A DNA stretch of 64,000 nt, from the NCBI RefSeq assembly GCF_002959775.1, contig NZ_PPCX01000012.1, positions 113,170-177,169 on the forward strand. Reading direction: 5' to 3'. The notes below the pieces were generated by a model. The model was not told where the DNA came from and did no database searches. It was given only the letters and a program-made list of their open reading frames with translations. Below are positions 54,443 through 63,961 of the stretch, one piece after another; the stretch's first letter is position 1; every line of letters starts with the position of its first letter. The position numbers and the translations under genes are program-made. This stretch comes from Veillonella rogosae JCM 15642. GTDB lineage: Bacteria > Bacillota > Negativicutes > Veillonellales > Veillonellaceae.

Positions 54443-54901
54443 TTAAAGACTCTCTTTAATTAATTCTAATAGAGCATCGCAACTATGACTTACATCGTCA
54501 TAGGTTTCATCAAAATTCCCAGTATACCAAGGATCCTTTACGTCACGGCTTTCACCAACAAAAGACATAGCCTTGTATACCTTAGAGTCTACATCATCTC
54601 CAATGATACGTTTTAAATTACGTCCGTTATTTTCATCCATAATAACGAGGTAATCAAAGTTATGATAGTCATCAACGGTCACTTGGCGAGCCTTACGACG
54701 AGTATAAGGAATACCCATTTCATCTAGCTTTTGCTTAGTTCCATAATGAGTATCGTTGCCTATCTCCTCACGAGATGTAGCGGCAGATTCAACATAAATA
54801 GAATCACTTAATCCAGCCTTATCAACAATATGCTTCATATAAAACTCTGCCATCGTAGAACGGCAGATGTTACCGTGACAGATGAATAAAATTTTAGTCA
54901 T
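54443..54901 (-). CDS. Low-molecular-weight protein tyrosine phosphatase
   Basis: 152 residues. The P-loop signature CHGNICRST (residues 8-16) and the general acid in DPWYTGNF (about 122) match the family. Such enzymes dephosphorylate tyrosine kinases controlling polysaccharide production, or arginine phosphate in Bacillus YwlE. No kinase gene is adjacent. GGAG lies before the ATG. Confidence 0.93.
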   Translation of the reverse strand: MTKILFICHGNICRSTMAEFYMKHIVDKAGLSDSIYVESAATSREEIGNDTHYGTKQKLDEMGIPYTRRKARQVTVDDYHNFDYLVIMDENNGRNLKRIIGDDVDSKVYKAMSFVGESRDVKDPWYTGNFDETYDDVSHSCDALLELIKESL

Positions 54902-54917
54902 AATATACTCCTTACAT

Positions 54918-54957
54918 ACTAATAGTCCTTACAGCATACGCTATAAGGACTATTAGT
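54918..54957 (-). terminator. Terminator-like hairpin after the autotransporter
   Basis: 14-bp stem ACTAATAGTCCTTA with complement, 12 nt beyond the autotransporter stop; only a weak T run follows. Confidence 0.65.
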
Positions 54958-54968
54958 GCAATATTTAA

Positions 54969-57215
54969 TTAGAAGTTGTGTCGTACCCCTGCATCGATAC
55001 GCCATGTATTATCTATGGTAGCACCAAAGTTTTTAGTGAATGTACTATATAGATATGTACTAGGACGAATGCTCCAAGAGCCGCCGATTTCCGCATCAAG
55101 CCAAGTATCCTTCAAGTCAACTGTAGTTTGTACTGTTGGGTTACCTGGTGCAGAGTATGTAGTGTTCAATTTACCAGAGAATTCATGAGCTAGTGCTAAT
55201 TTAGCAAAGATATTTGATTTTTCTGTTTCTTTGCCAATGCCAATGCCGAGTCTACCTACAGCAGAGTTCACAGCATCAGATTTAACATGCATGGAGCCAC
55301 CGCCAACAATAGACGCATCATAGGATATACCTTTTAAACGACCTAAGATAAATTCTACACTAGGATCAATGTAGAAGCCATTTTGTTTCTTAATACGCTT
55401 ACCATATTCAGCACTCAAGGATGTACCATATGTATGGTAGTTACCATTTAATCGTTGGCCGCTCATAGAGTTAAGGCTATAGTCGTTGGATAATCTATTA
55501 CCACGAGCGATAATATCTAGATAACGACCATCATCGTGTTGTTTTGTACCATATAAGGCAACACCACCTAACTTACCATCGCCACTGCCGTTGGCATAAG
55601 AGTTACTAGATGTACTGTAATCTAGGGCACCGCCGAAAATCCAACCATTGGAGGCTTTATGGTCGTAACCTATTTGTACACCATTGTATGTCATATGTGC
55701 ATCAGCACCATCTGTAATCTTAGATTTACCACCTATATATTTAGCCCATATTCCTTTATCTGTATTAGCTAAACGAAGGTCACCTAAACGACGTTGTAAA
55801 TCATTAGTATTATTTTTCCACGCCATAACTGTTGAAGTAAGGGCAGATTTTGTGCCACCTACGAGAGATGATTCACTAGCACGAACAACTTTTGTTGTAT
55901 CATCTACAATAAGATGACCTTGAGAATCAAAATGATCTGCCCCTAGGGCTGCAACAGCGCTAGGTGTAGTAATGCCTTCATTGATTAGAACTGTTGTGCT
56001 AAGCTTCTTATCATTGCCGGTGTATTGTAATTTCTCAGCTAATGCTTGAATATCCTTTTTGTAGCTTGCATCGTCGATGGTATTACCGGAATGGTCGCCT
56101 TGCATTGTAATATGGCTATTATCCGCCGCATGTTCAACGATGATTTGCCCTTTTCCTGTATCGCTAGCCGGCACACCAGATTTATAAATGGCATTCACAT
56201 AACCGCTATAGGTCTGAATTGTTATAGGCCGCGCATCAATAGGATGAATGTTACCTGCTGCAGTTGAGTTAACACCACCTACAAGATTGCGAACCTTACT
56301 GCCCTTGTATAGGTACGCTGCATTATCCCCTGATGGACGTTCTTTTTTAGGTGTAGGGCGCTCCATGCCAATCCACTCATTATTCCAAGTAGCACCATTT
56401 TGTAGGTAAATATCTGCACCAGAATTATGAGGATTTTTATTGCTTTCAGCATATTCATTTAATACAGCACCTGTGAGGCTAGAGTTTGGTGTTGTGAAAG
56501 CTAAACCTACATTCGTCGGTTCTTCATTATGGTTTGGATCGCGACCATAATCCTTATCGATTAAGCCTACATTACCAACAGCAACCAAGTCTTTGGTACC
56601 TGGATGTTTACCATCAGAACCTGCATTTACATAGACATCGCCCTCTTCAGCTACTACGGAGTACGTATCAGATGTTTCTAAAGGATGGGTAATGATACGA
56701 CCACCACCATCAACAATAATATGACCGCGCTGATTGGCTTGTAAACCTACACCGATAGCATCGATATCCACATTACCTTTCACATGAATATTAGTATCAC
56801 CATAGTCTCGATCAGGGTTATCTTTACTTAGACGTGGTACCTTGCCGCCATAACCAGCATAGACTGCACTCATATAATAATGACCTAATTCTCTCTTCGA
56901 TGCTGGTGCATCATTCTTTAATCGTACGACAAGATCTTTGTCTACAGTTAGTTGTGAACCAAAGCCATTATAAATACCTGTAACATTCTTACTTTTACCG
57001 GCCTCTGTTAAACTTTTACCATGTACATTAACGGTTAATGTATCCTCTATGTGTTTAACCTCAGGTTGCGTTTGTACTGGTGACCCCATTGTTAAGCCTA
57101 GCAATTGCTCTGCTTTATCGCTGGTAGCATTAAATTCTGTAGCCATTGCAGAATAAGACATGCCAGTTAACACTAACGCAGCCATCACAGCCGACACATG
57201 ACGTTGTAATTTCAT
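54969..57215 (-). CDS. Type V autotransporter
   Basis: 748 residues from the ATG at 57215 (AAGGAG eight bases upstream). The signal peptide MKLQRHVSAVMAALVLTGMS.. ends near residue 25 (AMA). A beta-helix-like passenger of about 450 residues (repeated GNVDID, GRIITH, NAGSDG patterns) is followed by a linker helix (WKNNTNDLQRRLGDLRL) and a C-terminal autotransporter barrel of about 260 residues beginning KGIWAKYIGG and ending with Phe (AGVRHNF). It is delivered to the outer surface; adhesion is a common role, but no RGD or protease triad is seen. It confirms a diderm cell envelope. Confidence 0.92.
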   Translation of the reverse strand: MKLQRHVSAVMAALVLTGMSYSAMATEFNATSDKAEQLLGLTMGSPVQTQPEVKHIEDTLTVNVHGKSLTEAGKSKNVTGIYNGFGSQLTVDKDLVVRLKNDAPASKRELGHYYMSAVYAGYGGKVPRLSKDNPDRDYGDTNIHVKGNVDIDAIGVGLQANQRGHIIVDGGGRIITHPLETSDTYSVVAEEGDVYVNAGSDGKHPGTKDLVAVGNVGLIDKDYGRDPNHNEEPTNVGLAFTTPNSSLTGAVLNEYAESNKNPHNSGADIYLQNGATWNNEWIGMERPTPKKERPSGDNAAYLYKGSKVRNLVGGVNSTAAGNIHPIDARPITIQTYSGYVNAIYKSGVPASDTGKGQIIVEHAADNSHITMQGDHSGNTIDDASYKKDIQALAEKLQYTGNDKKLSTTVLINEGITTPSAVAALGADHFDSQGHLIVDDTTKVVRASESSLVGGTKSALTSTVMAWKNNTNDLQRRLGDLRLANTDKGIWAKYIGGKSKITDGADAHMTYNGVQIGYDHKASNGWIFGGALDYSTSSNSYANGSGDGKLGGVALYGTKQHDDGRYLDIIARGNRLSNDYSLNSMSGQRLNGNYHTYGTSLSAEYGKRIKKQNGFYIDPSVEFILGRLKGISYDASIVGGGSMHVKSDAVNSAVGRLGIGIGKETEKSNIFAKLALAHEFSGKLNTTYSAPGNPTVQTTVDLKDTWLDAEIGGSWSIRPSTYLYSTFTKNFGATIDNTWRIDAGVRHNF

Positions 57216-57286
57216 AAGTATCTCTCCTTTTTCCCTACCTTGCAGGTAAGCACCCTCACAGAACGACATAGACACCAAAATATAAA

Positions 57287-57317
57287 AAGACCCCCTAAGC
57301 CCAACTTAGGAGGTCTT
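57287..57317 (-). terminator. Terminator after the DUF4198 gene
   Basis: Stem AAGACCCCCTAAG with complement (one mismatch) and TTTTT on the minus strand. It separates the DUF4198 gene from the autotransporter. Confidence 0.85.
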
Positions 57318-57350
57318 GTATATCCACACACTCGGTAAAATAAAACTTAA

Positions 57351-58070
57351 TTATTCAGGATTGATAATGAAGGACAATGCGCTGAAGTATTTGTTTTGTT
57401 CCCCTTTAGTTTGTGTTGGGAAGCCTACTTCAACACCTACTACGTTAAGTCCATTAGCGCTTACAGTCACTGTTGCTTTACCGTTAGCATCAGCTTGGCT
57501 TTCATTAGTAAGATCGTTAATTACGTCTTTGATTAAAGGTGCATTTGCATATGGTTTGCCTTCTTTCAAGACTTGAATTTCATAGGTATCACCTTTTTTA
57601 AGTGTCAATGGGTTAACGGATGGAATGATTTGGATGAAAGCGTCTTTATTGTCTAAAGGTTTTGCTTCTGCATTCCAGTAGTGAACGTCATATTTGATAG
57701 CATGTGTACTTTTTTGAGCACCAGGAACTTCTGTGATTGGTTTATGAACAGTTTTGCCATCCTTGTCTTTTGTCCAGTATCCATAGTCAAAATTAGTTGC
57801 TGTTACGCCTAATTTATCTGTTGGCACGACAGCAATATTTTTTTCATGTTTAACAACTTCTACAGGGATTACTGCACCATTGTTGTCATAGCCTACAAGA
57901 CCTGTTACCATTTCAGGTTTGTAAGCGTTATCCAAAGGACCTTCGCCTAGAACTAATACTTTTTCATCTAGACGGTTAGCAAAGAATACGCCATGAGCAT
58001 CAACGGAAGAGCACACACAACCTGCTGCTAAACCTACTGCGAACAAAGAAGCTAAGATTTTCTTATTCAT
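57351..58070 (-). CDS. DUF4198 periplasmic protein
   Basis: 239 residues from the ATG at 58070 (GGAGG five bases upstream). The signal peptide (KKILASLFAVGLAAGCVC) may be lipoprotein-like, though the Cys context is not a clean lipobox. The mature N-terminus begins AHGVFFANR, which matches DUF4198, whose members sit beside metal (nickel/cobalt) transport systems. A C-terminal carboxypeptidase-regulatory-like beta fold follows (NGKATVTVSANGLNVVGVEV). No metal transporter gene is adjacent here. Role uncertain. Confidence 0.82.
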   Translation of the reverse strand: MNKKILASLFAVGLAAGCVCSSVDAHGVFFANRLDEKVLVLGEGPLDNAYKPEMVTGLVGYDNNGAVIPVEVVKHEKNIAVVPTDKLGVTATNFDYGYWTKDKDGKTVHKPITEVPGAQKSTHAIKYDVHYWNAEAKPLDNKDAFIQIIPSVNPLTLKKGDTYEIQVLKEGKPYANAPLIKDVINDLTNESQADANGKATVTVSANGLNVVGVEVGFPTQTKGEQNKYFSALSFIINPE

Positions 58071-58341
58071 AAGAACCTCCATAATCAATAATATATTTCA
58101 ACAAACTTGTTATTATTATACAGCGTTATACTTATTTCGTATATACCAATACCCCTATAGTCAAGTTAGTATGCATAGTTAGTATATACATTCCTATGTA
58201 TGCCATTCTAACATAATTGATAAAAGTATCATCTATTTTTCATATAGATATAATAAATAAGATTATCTTACTCATACTAAACGATGAAATCTATTATTTT
58301 TTACCATGTATGAAATTCTATTCTTATTCTGTTAAAATACA

Positions 58342-58371
58342 AAAACGACGCCCCCTAAGGAGCGTCGTTTT
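58342..58371 (-). terminator. Terminator after typA
   Basis: 10-bp stem AAAACGACGC with ten-base loop and TTTT, about 16 nt past the typA stop codon. Confidence 0.85.
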
Positions 58372-58386
58372 CTATCTATATAGATA

Positions 58387-60198
58387 TTATTTTTTGTTTT
58401 TAGCAGCTTTCGCACGTGCGTTACGATCAAGGATTGTTTTACGCATACGAATGCTTTCTGGTGTTACTTCAACGAGTTCGTCGTCGTTAATCCACTCAAG
58501 AGCTTGCTCCAAGGAGAAGATACGAGGTGGAGTCAAACGAACTGCTTCATCAGAGGAGCTAGAACGCATGTTAGTAACGTGTTTTTTCTTACATGGGTTA
58601 ACATCCATATCAAGTTCACGAGTGTTTTCACCGATAACTTGACCTGCGTACACGTCTTGGTTAGGGCCAATGAACAATGTACCACGGTCTTGAACAGAGT
58701 TCAAACCATATGGAGTAGTTTCGCCATTTTCGAATGCTACCAAAGCACCGCGTGTACGGGAAGGAATTTCACCTTTATATGGTGCATAGCCATGGAATAC
58801 ATGGTTCATGATACCATTACCTTTTGTAGCTGTTAAGAATTGTGCACGGAAACCGATCAAACCACGAGCTGGAACTACGAATTCCATACGAAGGTAACCA
58901 GCTAATTCAACCATGTTAGTCAATTCAGCTTTACGTTGACCAAGGTTTTCCATTACAGTACCCATGAATTCTTGAGGTACGTCGATAGTCAATGCTTCAA
59001 GTGGTTCGCACAATTGGTCGTTAATAGTTTTGAAGATTACGCGAGGTTTACCTACTTGTAATTCGTAGCCTTCACGACGCATCGTTTCAATCAATACAGC
59101 CAAGTGCAATTCGCCACGGCCAGATACTTTGAAAGCATCTGCAGAATCAGTTTCTTCTACTTTCATAGAAACGTTAGTTTCTACTTCGCGGAACAAACGA
59201 TCACGCAAGTGACGAGATGTAACGAATTCACCTTCACGGCCAGCGAATGGAGAGTTGTTTACGGAGAATACCATGGACAATGTTGGTTCGTCGATGGAGA
59301 TGGATGGTAATGCTTCTGGATTTTCAGCATCAGCTACAGTTTCACCAATGTTGATATCGTCGATACCAGCGAATGCAATGATATCGCCCATTTCAGCTTC
59401 GTCAGTTTCAACGCGGTTCAAACCATTATAAGTATATACGCGACCAATTTTCGCTTTACGAGTGCTTTCACCATTCATGATAGCCACTTGTTGGTTAGTT
59501 TTCATTTTACCGCGAACAATACGGCCTACAGCGATTTTACCGATGAAGTTATCGTAATCAAGTGTAGTAATCATGAATTGAAGAGGACCTTCCATATCAC
59601 CTTGTGGTGCAGGAATTTCGTCGATCAATGTTTGGAACAATGGCTCCATGTTTACCGCTTCGTCATCCCAGTTAGTTTTAGACACACCAGAACGAGCAGA
59701 TGCGTATACTACAGGGAAATCAAGTTGATCATCATCAGCTTCAAGTTCCATGAACAATTCAAGAACTTCGTCTTCAACCTCTTTAACACGTTGGTCTGGA
59801 CGGTCGATTTTATTGATAACTACGATTGGTTTCAATTTTTGTTCTAAAGCTTTACGCAAAACGTATTTTGTTTGAGGCATTGGACCTTCGTATGCATCAA
59901 CGAGAAGCAATACGCCGTCAACCATGTTAAGTACACGTTCTACTTCGCCACCGAAGTCAGCATGGCCTGGAGTATCAACGATGTTGATTTTGATGCCATT
60001 ATGCATAACTGCAGTGTTTTTAGACAAGATAGTAATACCGCGTTCACGTTCCAAGTCGTTGGAGTCCATTACGCGTTCTGCTACCTTTTCATTATCACGG
60101 AACACATGGCTTTGTTTTAATAACGCGTCCACCAAAGTAGTTTTACCATGGTCAACGTGGGCGATAATCGCTACATTTCGAAGATTTTCGCGAATCAT
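58387..60198 (-). CDS. typA: Ribosome-associated GTPase TypA/BipA
   Basis: 603 residues, full length. GTPase motifs are [12 protein letters not shown] (G1), RGITI (G2), [10 protein letters not shown] (G3) and NKIDRP (G4). Domains II, III and V and the TypA-specific C-terminal domain follow ([22 protein letters not shown] stretch seen as [26 protein letters not shown]). It binds the ribosome under stress or cold and assists 50S assembly. It is a single gene with its own terminator. GGAGG is seen before the ATG. Confidence 0.97.
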   Translation of the reverse strand: MIRENLRNVAIIAHVDHGKTTLVDALLKQSHVFRDNEKVAERVMDSNDLERERGITILSKNTAVMHNGIKINIVDTPGHADFGGEVERVLNMVDGVLLLVDAYEGPMPQTKYVLRKALEQKLKPIVVINKIDRPDQRVKEVEDEVLELFMELEADDDQLDFPVVYASARSGVSKTNWDDEAVNMEPLFQTLIDEIPAPQGDMEGPLQFMITTLDYDNFIGKIAVGRIVRGKMKTNQQVAIMNGESTRKAKIGRVYTYNGLNRVETDEAEMGDIIAFAGIDDINIGETVADAENPEALPSISIDEPTLSMVFSVNNSPFAGREGEFVTSRHLRDRLFREVETNVSMKVEETDSADAFKVSGRGELHLAVLIETMRREGYELQVGKPRVIFKTINDQLCEPLEALTIDVPQEFMGTVMENLGQRKAELTNMVELAGYLRMEFVVPARGLIGFRAQFLTATKGNGIMNHVFHGYAPYKGEIPSRTRGALVAFENGETTPYGLNSVQDRGTLFIGPNQDVYAGQVIGENTRELDMDVNPCKKKHVTNMRSSSSDEAVRLTPPRIFSLEQALEWINDDELVEVTPESIRMRKTILDRNARAKAAKNKK

Positions 60199-60418
60199 AA
60201 GATCCTCCCTTTAATTCCTTCAGTATATTCTATATCACATAGCGCTTGTGAAAGTAGCTATGTAGGTATATTCCCAAAACTGGCAACACTTAATTATAAC
60301 GTAGTCTATAGAAAAAAGTCAAAGAAGTACAGGATTTCTAATCATGGCAATTTCTACATTTGATTATACTTTTGACTCATCTTAAGGATAAGTGAGCTAT
60401 CTAAGCATAGGATAATAA

Positions 60419-60482
60419 AAAAGATTCCTTATGATACCTTGCCTCGAATAAGATAAGAGGAACGTCACATAAGAAATCTTTT
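60419..60482 (-). terminator. Compound terminator after murB
   Basis: Outer arms AAAAGATTCCTTATG / CATAAGAAATCTTTT (one mismatch) enclose a second inner hairpin; a T run follows on the minus strand. Confidence 0.75.
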
Positions 60483-60494
60483 ATTAGTATTGTA

Positions 60495-61427
60495 TTATTC
60501 TTCCCCAATCATGCGTACTTCTGGCTCCAGATGTACACCATGTTGGTCATATACGCGTTTTTGTACTTCTTTGATAAGATCAAGCACATCTTTAGCTTTA
60601 GCATTGCCAGTATTGATAACAAAGCCAGCATGCTTATGAGATACTTGTGCATCACCAACAGATAACCCTTTAAGACCTGTTTGTTCAATCAAAGTACCTG
60701 CAAAATACCCTGGTGGGCGTTTAAAGGTTGAACCTGCGCTAGCATACTCTAGAGGTTGTTTAGATTCGCGCTTTTCTGTGAGCTCATCCATGCGAGCCTT
60801 AATAGCATCCTTATCACCAGGTTGTAATGTCATAATAACCTCCCCAATAACCTCATGGTTATCGTGGAATACGCTATGACGATATCCGAAATCTAAGTGA
60901 GATGCATCGTATTCTTTAATATTGCCTTGGAAATCTACGGCGCGTACTGTAGTGACTACATTGCTCATTTCCCCATCATAAGCACCTGCATTCATAAATA
61001 CAGCACCACCGAGCGTACCTGGAATACCAATGGCAAATTCAAGGCCAGATAGCCCGTTTTCCCAAGCAAATTCAGAAGCATCTTTTAACATATAACCAGA
61101 ACCAATGCATAATACATTATCATTGCAATCCATGATTTGTGTCATATGTCGAACCGATACGACAGCACCGCGAATACCACCGTCTTTCACCAAAATATTG
61201 GAGCCGCAACCAATAATAGTTACAGGCACTTGTAATTCGTGAATAGTGCGTAGCGTAAAGCTCAACTCATCCATCGTCGTAGGTTCAATAAATAAATCAG
61301 CTGGACCACCAATTTTAAATGTCGTATGATGACAAAGCAGCTCCTGTTCTCGCACACGTGTACTAGGTAATTTCTCTAATAAGGCTTCTTTTAAGGCCTT
61401 AATGTTTTGGTTGTTGTTGTTCGCCAT
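60495..61427 (-). CDS. murB: UDP-N-acetylenolpyruvoylglucosamine reductase
   Basis: 310 residues, the short (type IIa) MurB. FAD motifs are HTTFKIGGPAD, GCGSNILVKDGGIRG and GIPGTLGGAVFMNAGAYD; the catalytic serine sits in ASAGSTFKRPPG, and the end reads HLEPEVRMIG. It makes UDP-MurNAc for peptidoglycan. The start overlaps the ylbF-like gene by 29 nt, with a weak ribosome site, suggesting coupled translation. Confidence 0.96.
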   Translation of the reverse strand: MANNNNQNIKALKEALLEKLPSTRVREQELLCHHTTFKIGGPADLFIEPTTMDELSFTLRTIHELQVPVTIIGCGSNILVKDGGIRGAVVSVRHMTQIMDCNDNVLCIGSGYMLKDASEFAWENGLSGLEFAIGIPGTLGGAVFMNAGAYDGEMSNVVTTVRAVDFQGNIKEYDASHLDFGYRHSVFHDNHEVIGEVIMTLQPGDKDAIKARMDELTEKRESKQPLEYASAGSTFKRPPGYFAGTLIEQTGLKGLSVGDAQVSHKHAGFVINTGNAKAKDVLDLIKEVQKRVYDQHGVHLEPEVRMIGEE

Positions 61428-61767
61428 GATCTAACACTTTCATCCCCTCAGTGATTGGTTCGCTAATGATTTTATAGATATCATTAGAAATCTGGCTCCA
61501 ACGCATTTGCGCTTGCAAATAAGAAGTCGCTGCAGCATTTTCTTGAATTTGAGGCATCAATTCCTCTTGTTTCTTTTGCAATTCATCTGCTTCTGGAGCA
61601 CCGGACAACTTAGCGTATTCCCATTGCATTTGTTGTGCCATAAATGTGCGTACCAAAGCCGTTGCTACTGCATCAGCCTTCACTGCTTCTTGAGCAGCCA
61701 TTAACTCTTTGTACTCTTCGGATTCACGCATAGCGTGAGCTAAATCATGAGCTTTATCGTAGTTCAT
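61399..61767 (-). CDS. YlbF/YmcA family regulator
   Basis: 122 residues from the ATG at 61767 (AGGAGG upstream). Helical, with DLAHAMRESEEYKELMAAQEAV (shortened) and the long central coil of the YlbF family. In Bacillus, YlbF, YmcA and YaaT form an RNA-maturation/sporulation complex with RNase Y; here only one member is seen. It overlaps murB. Confidence 0.82.
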   Translation of the reverse strand: MNYDKAHDLAHAMRESEEYKELMAAQEAVKADAVATALVRTFMAQQMQWEYAKLSGAPEADELQKKQEELMPQIQENAAATSYLQAQMRWSQISNDIYKIISEPITEGMKVLDHGEQQQPKH

Positions 61768-61871
61768 AATATCCTCCTCTAACAACACCGTACGAAACAC
61801 TACCGGTCATAGAGATTTGGTAGGTCCTTTAACACATACTTATACTATATCCCTTTATAGTGAAAGTATAA

Positions 61872-62357
61872 TTATTTAGGTTGAATCCAGTTTCCTTCTG
61901 CTTTAAGATCTGGATAATCAAGTTGACGCATGCCTTCATAGGCAATGATAGCCACTGCATTAGACAGGTTCAAAGAACGGGCTTCATCGACCATTGGTAT
62001 GCGAATACAAGTATCCTCTTTGCCTTCTAAAAGACTTTCAGGCAAGCCTCTCGATTCAGGACCAAAAACGAGCATATCCCCGATTTCATAGTTGACCTCG
62101 GAGTGTGTATGCTTAGCCTTTGTAGTAGCATAAAAATATCTACGATCTGGATATTTCTCATATAGTTCCTCAATATTCTCATGAACTTGCACATCTACTA
62201 AATGCCAGTAATCAAGACCCGCTCGTTTTACATGCTTATCATCGATGGAAAAGCCCAGCGGTTTGATAAGGTGCAAAGTCATGTGATTGGCGGCGCATAA
62301 ACGCGCTATATTTCCTGTATTGCCAGGGATTTCTGGCTCATAAAGTACTATTTCCAT
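61872..62357 (-). CDS. trmL: tRNA (cytidine/uridine-34 2'-O)-methyltransferase
   Basis: 161 residues, a minimal SPOUT (trefoil knot) methyltransferase. Motifs are YEPEIPGNTGNIARLC, LVFGPESRGLP and RSLNLSNAVAIIAYE, the TrmL signatures. It modifies the wobble base of tRNA-Leu species. It follows moaC by 28 nt and precedes ylbF/murB in the same direction. Confidence 0.94.
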   Translation of the reverse strand: MEIVLYEPEIPGNTGNIARLCAANHMTLHLIKPLGFSIDDKHVKRAGLDYWHLVDVQVHENIEELYEKYPDRRYFYATTKAKHTHSEVNYEIGDMLVFGPESRGLPESLLEGKEDTCIRIPMVDEARSLNLSNAVAIIAYEGMRQLDYPDLKAEGNWIQPK

Positions 62358-62385
62358 TATCGTTCCCCTATTCTTTATATCTATA

Positions 62386-62898
62386 TTATTCTACAAAGGA
62401 ACGCACAAAATGTCCACTTTTACCGCCTTCTTTTTCTACGAGGTATGTAGGGCCTATAATCATGCCTTTATCGATGGCCTTACACATATCGTATACGGTG
62501 AGTAAGCCCACTTGAACTGCTGTAAGGGCCTCCATTTCAACGCCTGTTTTACCAGTTGTTTTAACGATAGCACTCACCTTAACAGCCTTGTTGTGATTTT
62601 CATCGATACAAGCCGGGCTTTCACCATCTACTAAGGTGCAGTGAACCTCAACCTTAGTCAATGCCAACGGATGACATAGGGGAATGAGATTACTCGTTTG
62701 TTTAGCCCCCATAATAGCCGCTAGTTGTGCTACGCTAAGGACATCGCCCTTTTTCATAGTACCTGCAGCAATGCGCTCATAAATAGCGTCGTTGATAGCA
62801 ATAAAGCCTTCCGCCACAGCTGTGCGAGATGTAATGTCCTTGTCAGACACATCTACCATCCAGGCATTACCATCTTGATCAAAATGTGTTAAATCCAT
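62386..62898 (-). CDS. moaC: Cyclic pyranopterin monophosphate synthase
   Basis: 170 residues. MoaC acts directly after MoaA. Seen: [43 protein letters not shown] and [12 protein letters not shown] with the catalytic Lys/Asp surroundings. It lies far from moaA (45 kb) and heads the run moaC-trmL-ylbF-murB. Confidence 0.96.
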   Translation of the reverse strand: MDLTHFDQDGNAWMVDVSDKDITSRTAVAEGFIAINDAIYERIAAGTMKKGDVLSVAQLAAIMGAKQTSNLIPLCHPLALTKVEVHCTLVDGESPACIDENHNKAVKVSAIVKTTGKTGVEMEALTAVQVGLLTVYDMCKAIDKGMIIGPTYLVEKEGGKSGHFVRSFVE

Positions 62899-63006
62899 AC
62901 TATATCCTTACTAATCATGCATAAATTATCATCTATAGTTTTATTTTCATTAGTTATATTATACAATAGAATTAACAATTATATGTATAAGGAAGGAAGT
63001 GTTCCT

Positions 63007-63684
63007 ATGAAAACAAAACTAACTTATTTCGGCCACGCTTGCTTTATGCTCACTCACGGTGATGTATCCATGATTTTTGACCCATTCTTAACGGGCAATA
63101 CATGGGACATCGCTAAAAAAGAAGATATTAAATGCCAATATATCTTTGTTAGCCATGGTCATGACGACCATTACGGCGATACAGAGTACCTCGCCAAAGA
63201 AAACGATGCCCTCGTTATCTCTACTGCAGAGGTAGCAGGTAAAGCAGCTGCTGCTGGTTGCCGTGCTCATGCTATGCATTTAGGCGGCAAATTCGACTTC
63301 GAATTCGGTTCTGTTCGCATAGTTCCTGCCTTCCACGGCGCTGGTATCCCAGGCGGTCATGCAGCAGGTTGCATCGTAGACTTCTACGGCGACATTCTTT
63401 ACTTCGCTGGCGATACAGCACTCTTTAGCGACATGAAATTATTGAATCGCTTTGGCGATATCGACTACGCATTACTTCCTATTGGTGATAACTTCACGAT
63501 GGGCGTTGAAGATGCGGCTCTTGCCGCTTCTTATGTAAAAGCGCGTATCTCCATTCCAATTCACTACAAAACATGGCCTGTTATCGACCGTGAACCAGGT
63601 GTATTTACAAGCTTAGTTGAAGGCAAATACAATCAAACAGCCCTCATTATCGATCCAGGTTCCTCTATCGAGCTCAATAGCTAA
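63007..63684 (+). CDS. UPF0173 metal-dependent hydrolase (MBL fold)
   Basis: 225 residues from the ATG at 63007 (AAGGAAGG upstream; an earlier in-frame start adds a non-conserved stretch). The beta-lactamase-fold motif SHGHDDHYGD (about 52-61) plus FHGAG, FAGDTA and IPIHYKTWP give the metal ligands of the UPF0173/UlaG-like family. Its cellular substrate is unknown. It is a divergent plus-strand gene beside moaC, ending in a strong terminator. Confidence 0.9.
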   Translation: MKTKLTYFGHACFMLTHGDVSMIFDPFLTGNTWDIAKKEDIKCQYIFVSHGHDDHYGDTEYLAKENDALVISTAEVAGKAAAAGCRAHAMHLGGKFDFEFGSVRIVPAFHGAGIPGGHAAGCIVDFYGDILYFAGDTALFSDMKLLNRFGDIDYALLPIGDNFTMGVEDAALAASYVKARISIPIHYKTWPVIDREPGVFTSLVEGKYNQTALIIDPGSSIELNS

Positions 63685-63702
63685 TCCCAAAACATGACAT
63701 AG

Positions 63703-63737
63703 AAATGACGCAATCCATTGGAATTGCGTCATTTTTT
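63703..63737 (+). terminator. Terminator after the UPF0173 gene
   Basis: 12-bp stem AAATGACGCAAT with eight-base loop and TTTTTT on the plus strand. Confidence 0.9.
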
Positions 63738-63772
63738 ATTTTTCGGTCTAACCAACCGTATCTTGGCTTATA

Positions 63773-63875
63773 GGACAAAAAGTGTGTGTAAAAACCCTTA
63801 TAACACTAGATATTTACTAGTGTTATAAGGGTTTAATCTTTTTTGGGAGAAGTTTGAGGGTGGACAAAAAGTGTG
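63773..63875. mobile_element. Duplicated GGACAAAAAGTGTG repeats flanking an 18-bp palindrome
   Basis: GGACAAAAAGTGTG occurs at 63773-63786 and again at 63862-63875. Between them lies a perfect inverted repeat AAACCCTTATAACACTAG (63792-63809) with complement at 63817-63834, ended by a T run, so it can act as terminator. The repeats look like terminal sequences of an insertion element whose coding region begins at 63962. The second copy may be the true left end and the first a remnant of an earlier insertion. Confidence 0.45.
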
Positions 63876-63961
63876 GGTGGAAACATCAATTAACCCTTGT
63901 AATTACTGACTAAAATGAGGTTATATCTTCCTATATATAAACAAATATGGAGGAAGAGTTT

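Noticed and set aside
57216..57278. N-terminal extension of the autotransporter to 57278
   Set aside because: It would hide the signal peptide and runs through the ribosome binding site of the internal ATG.
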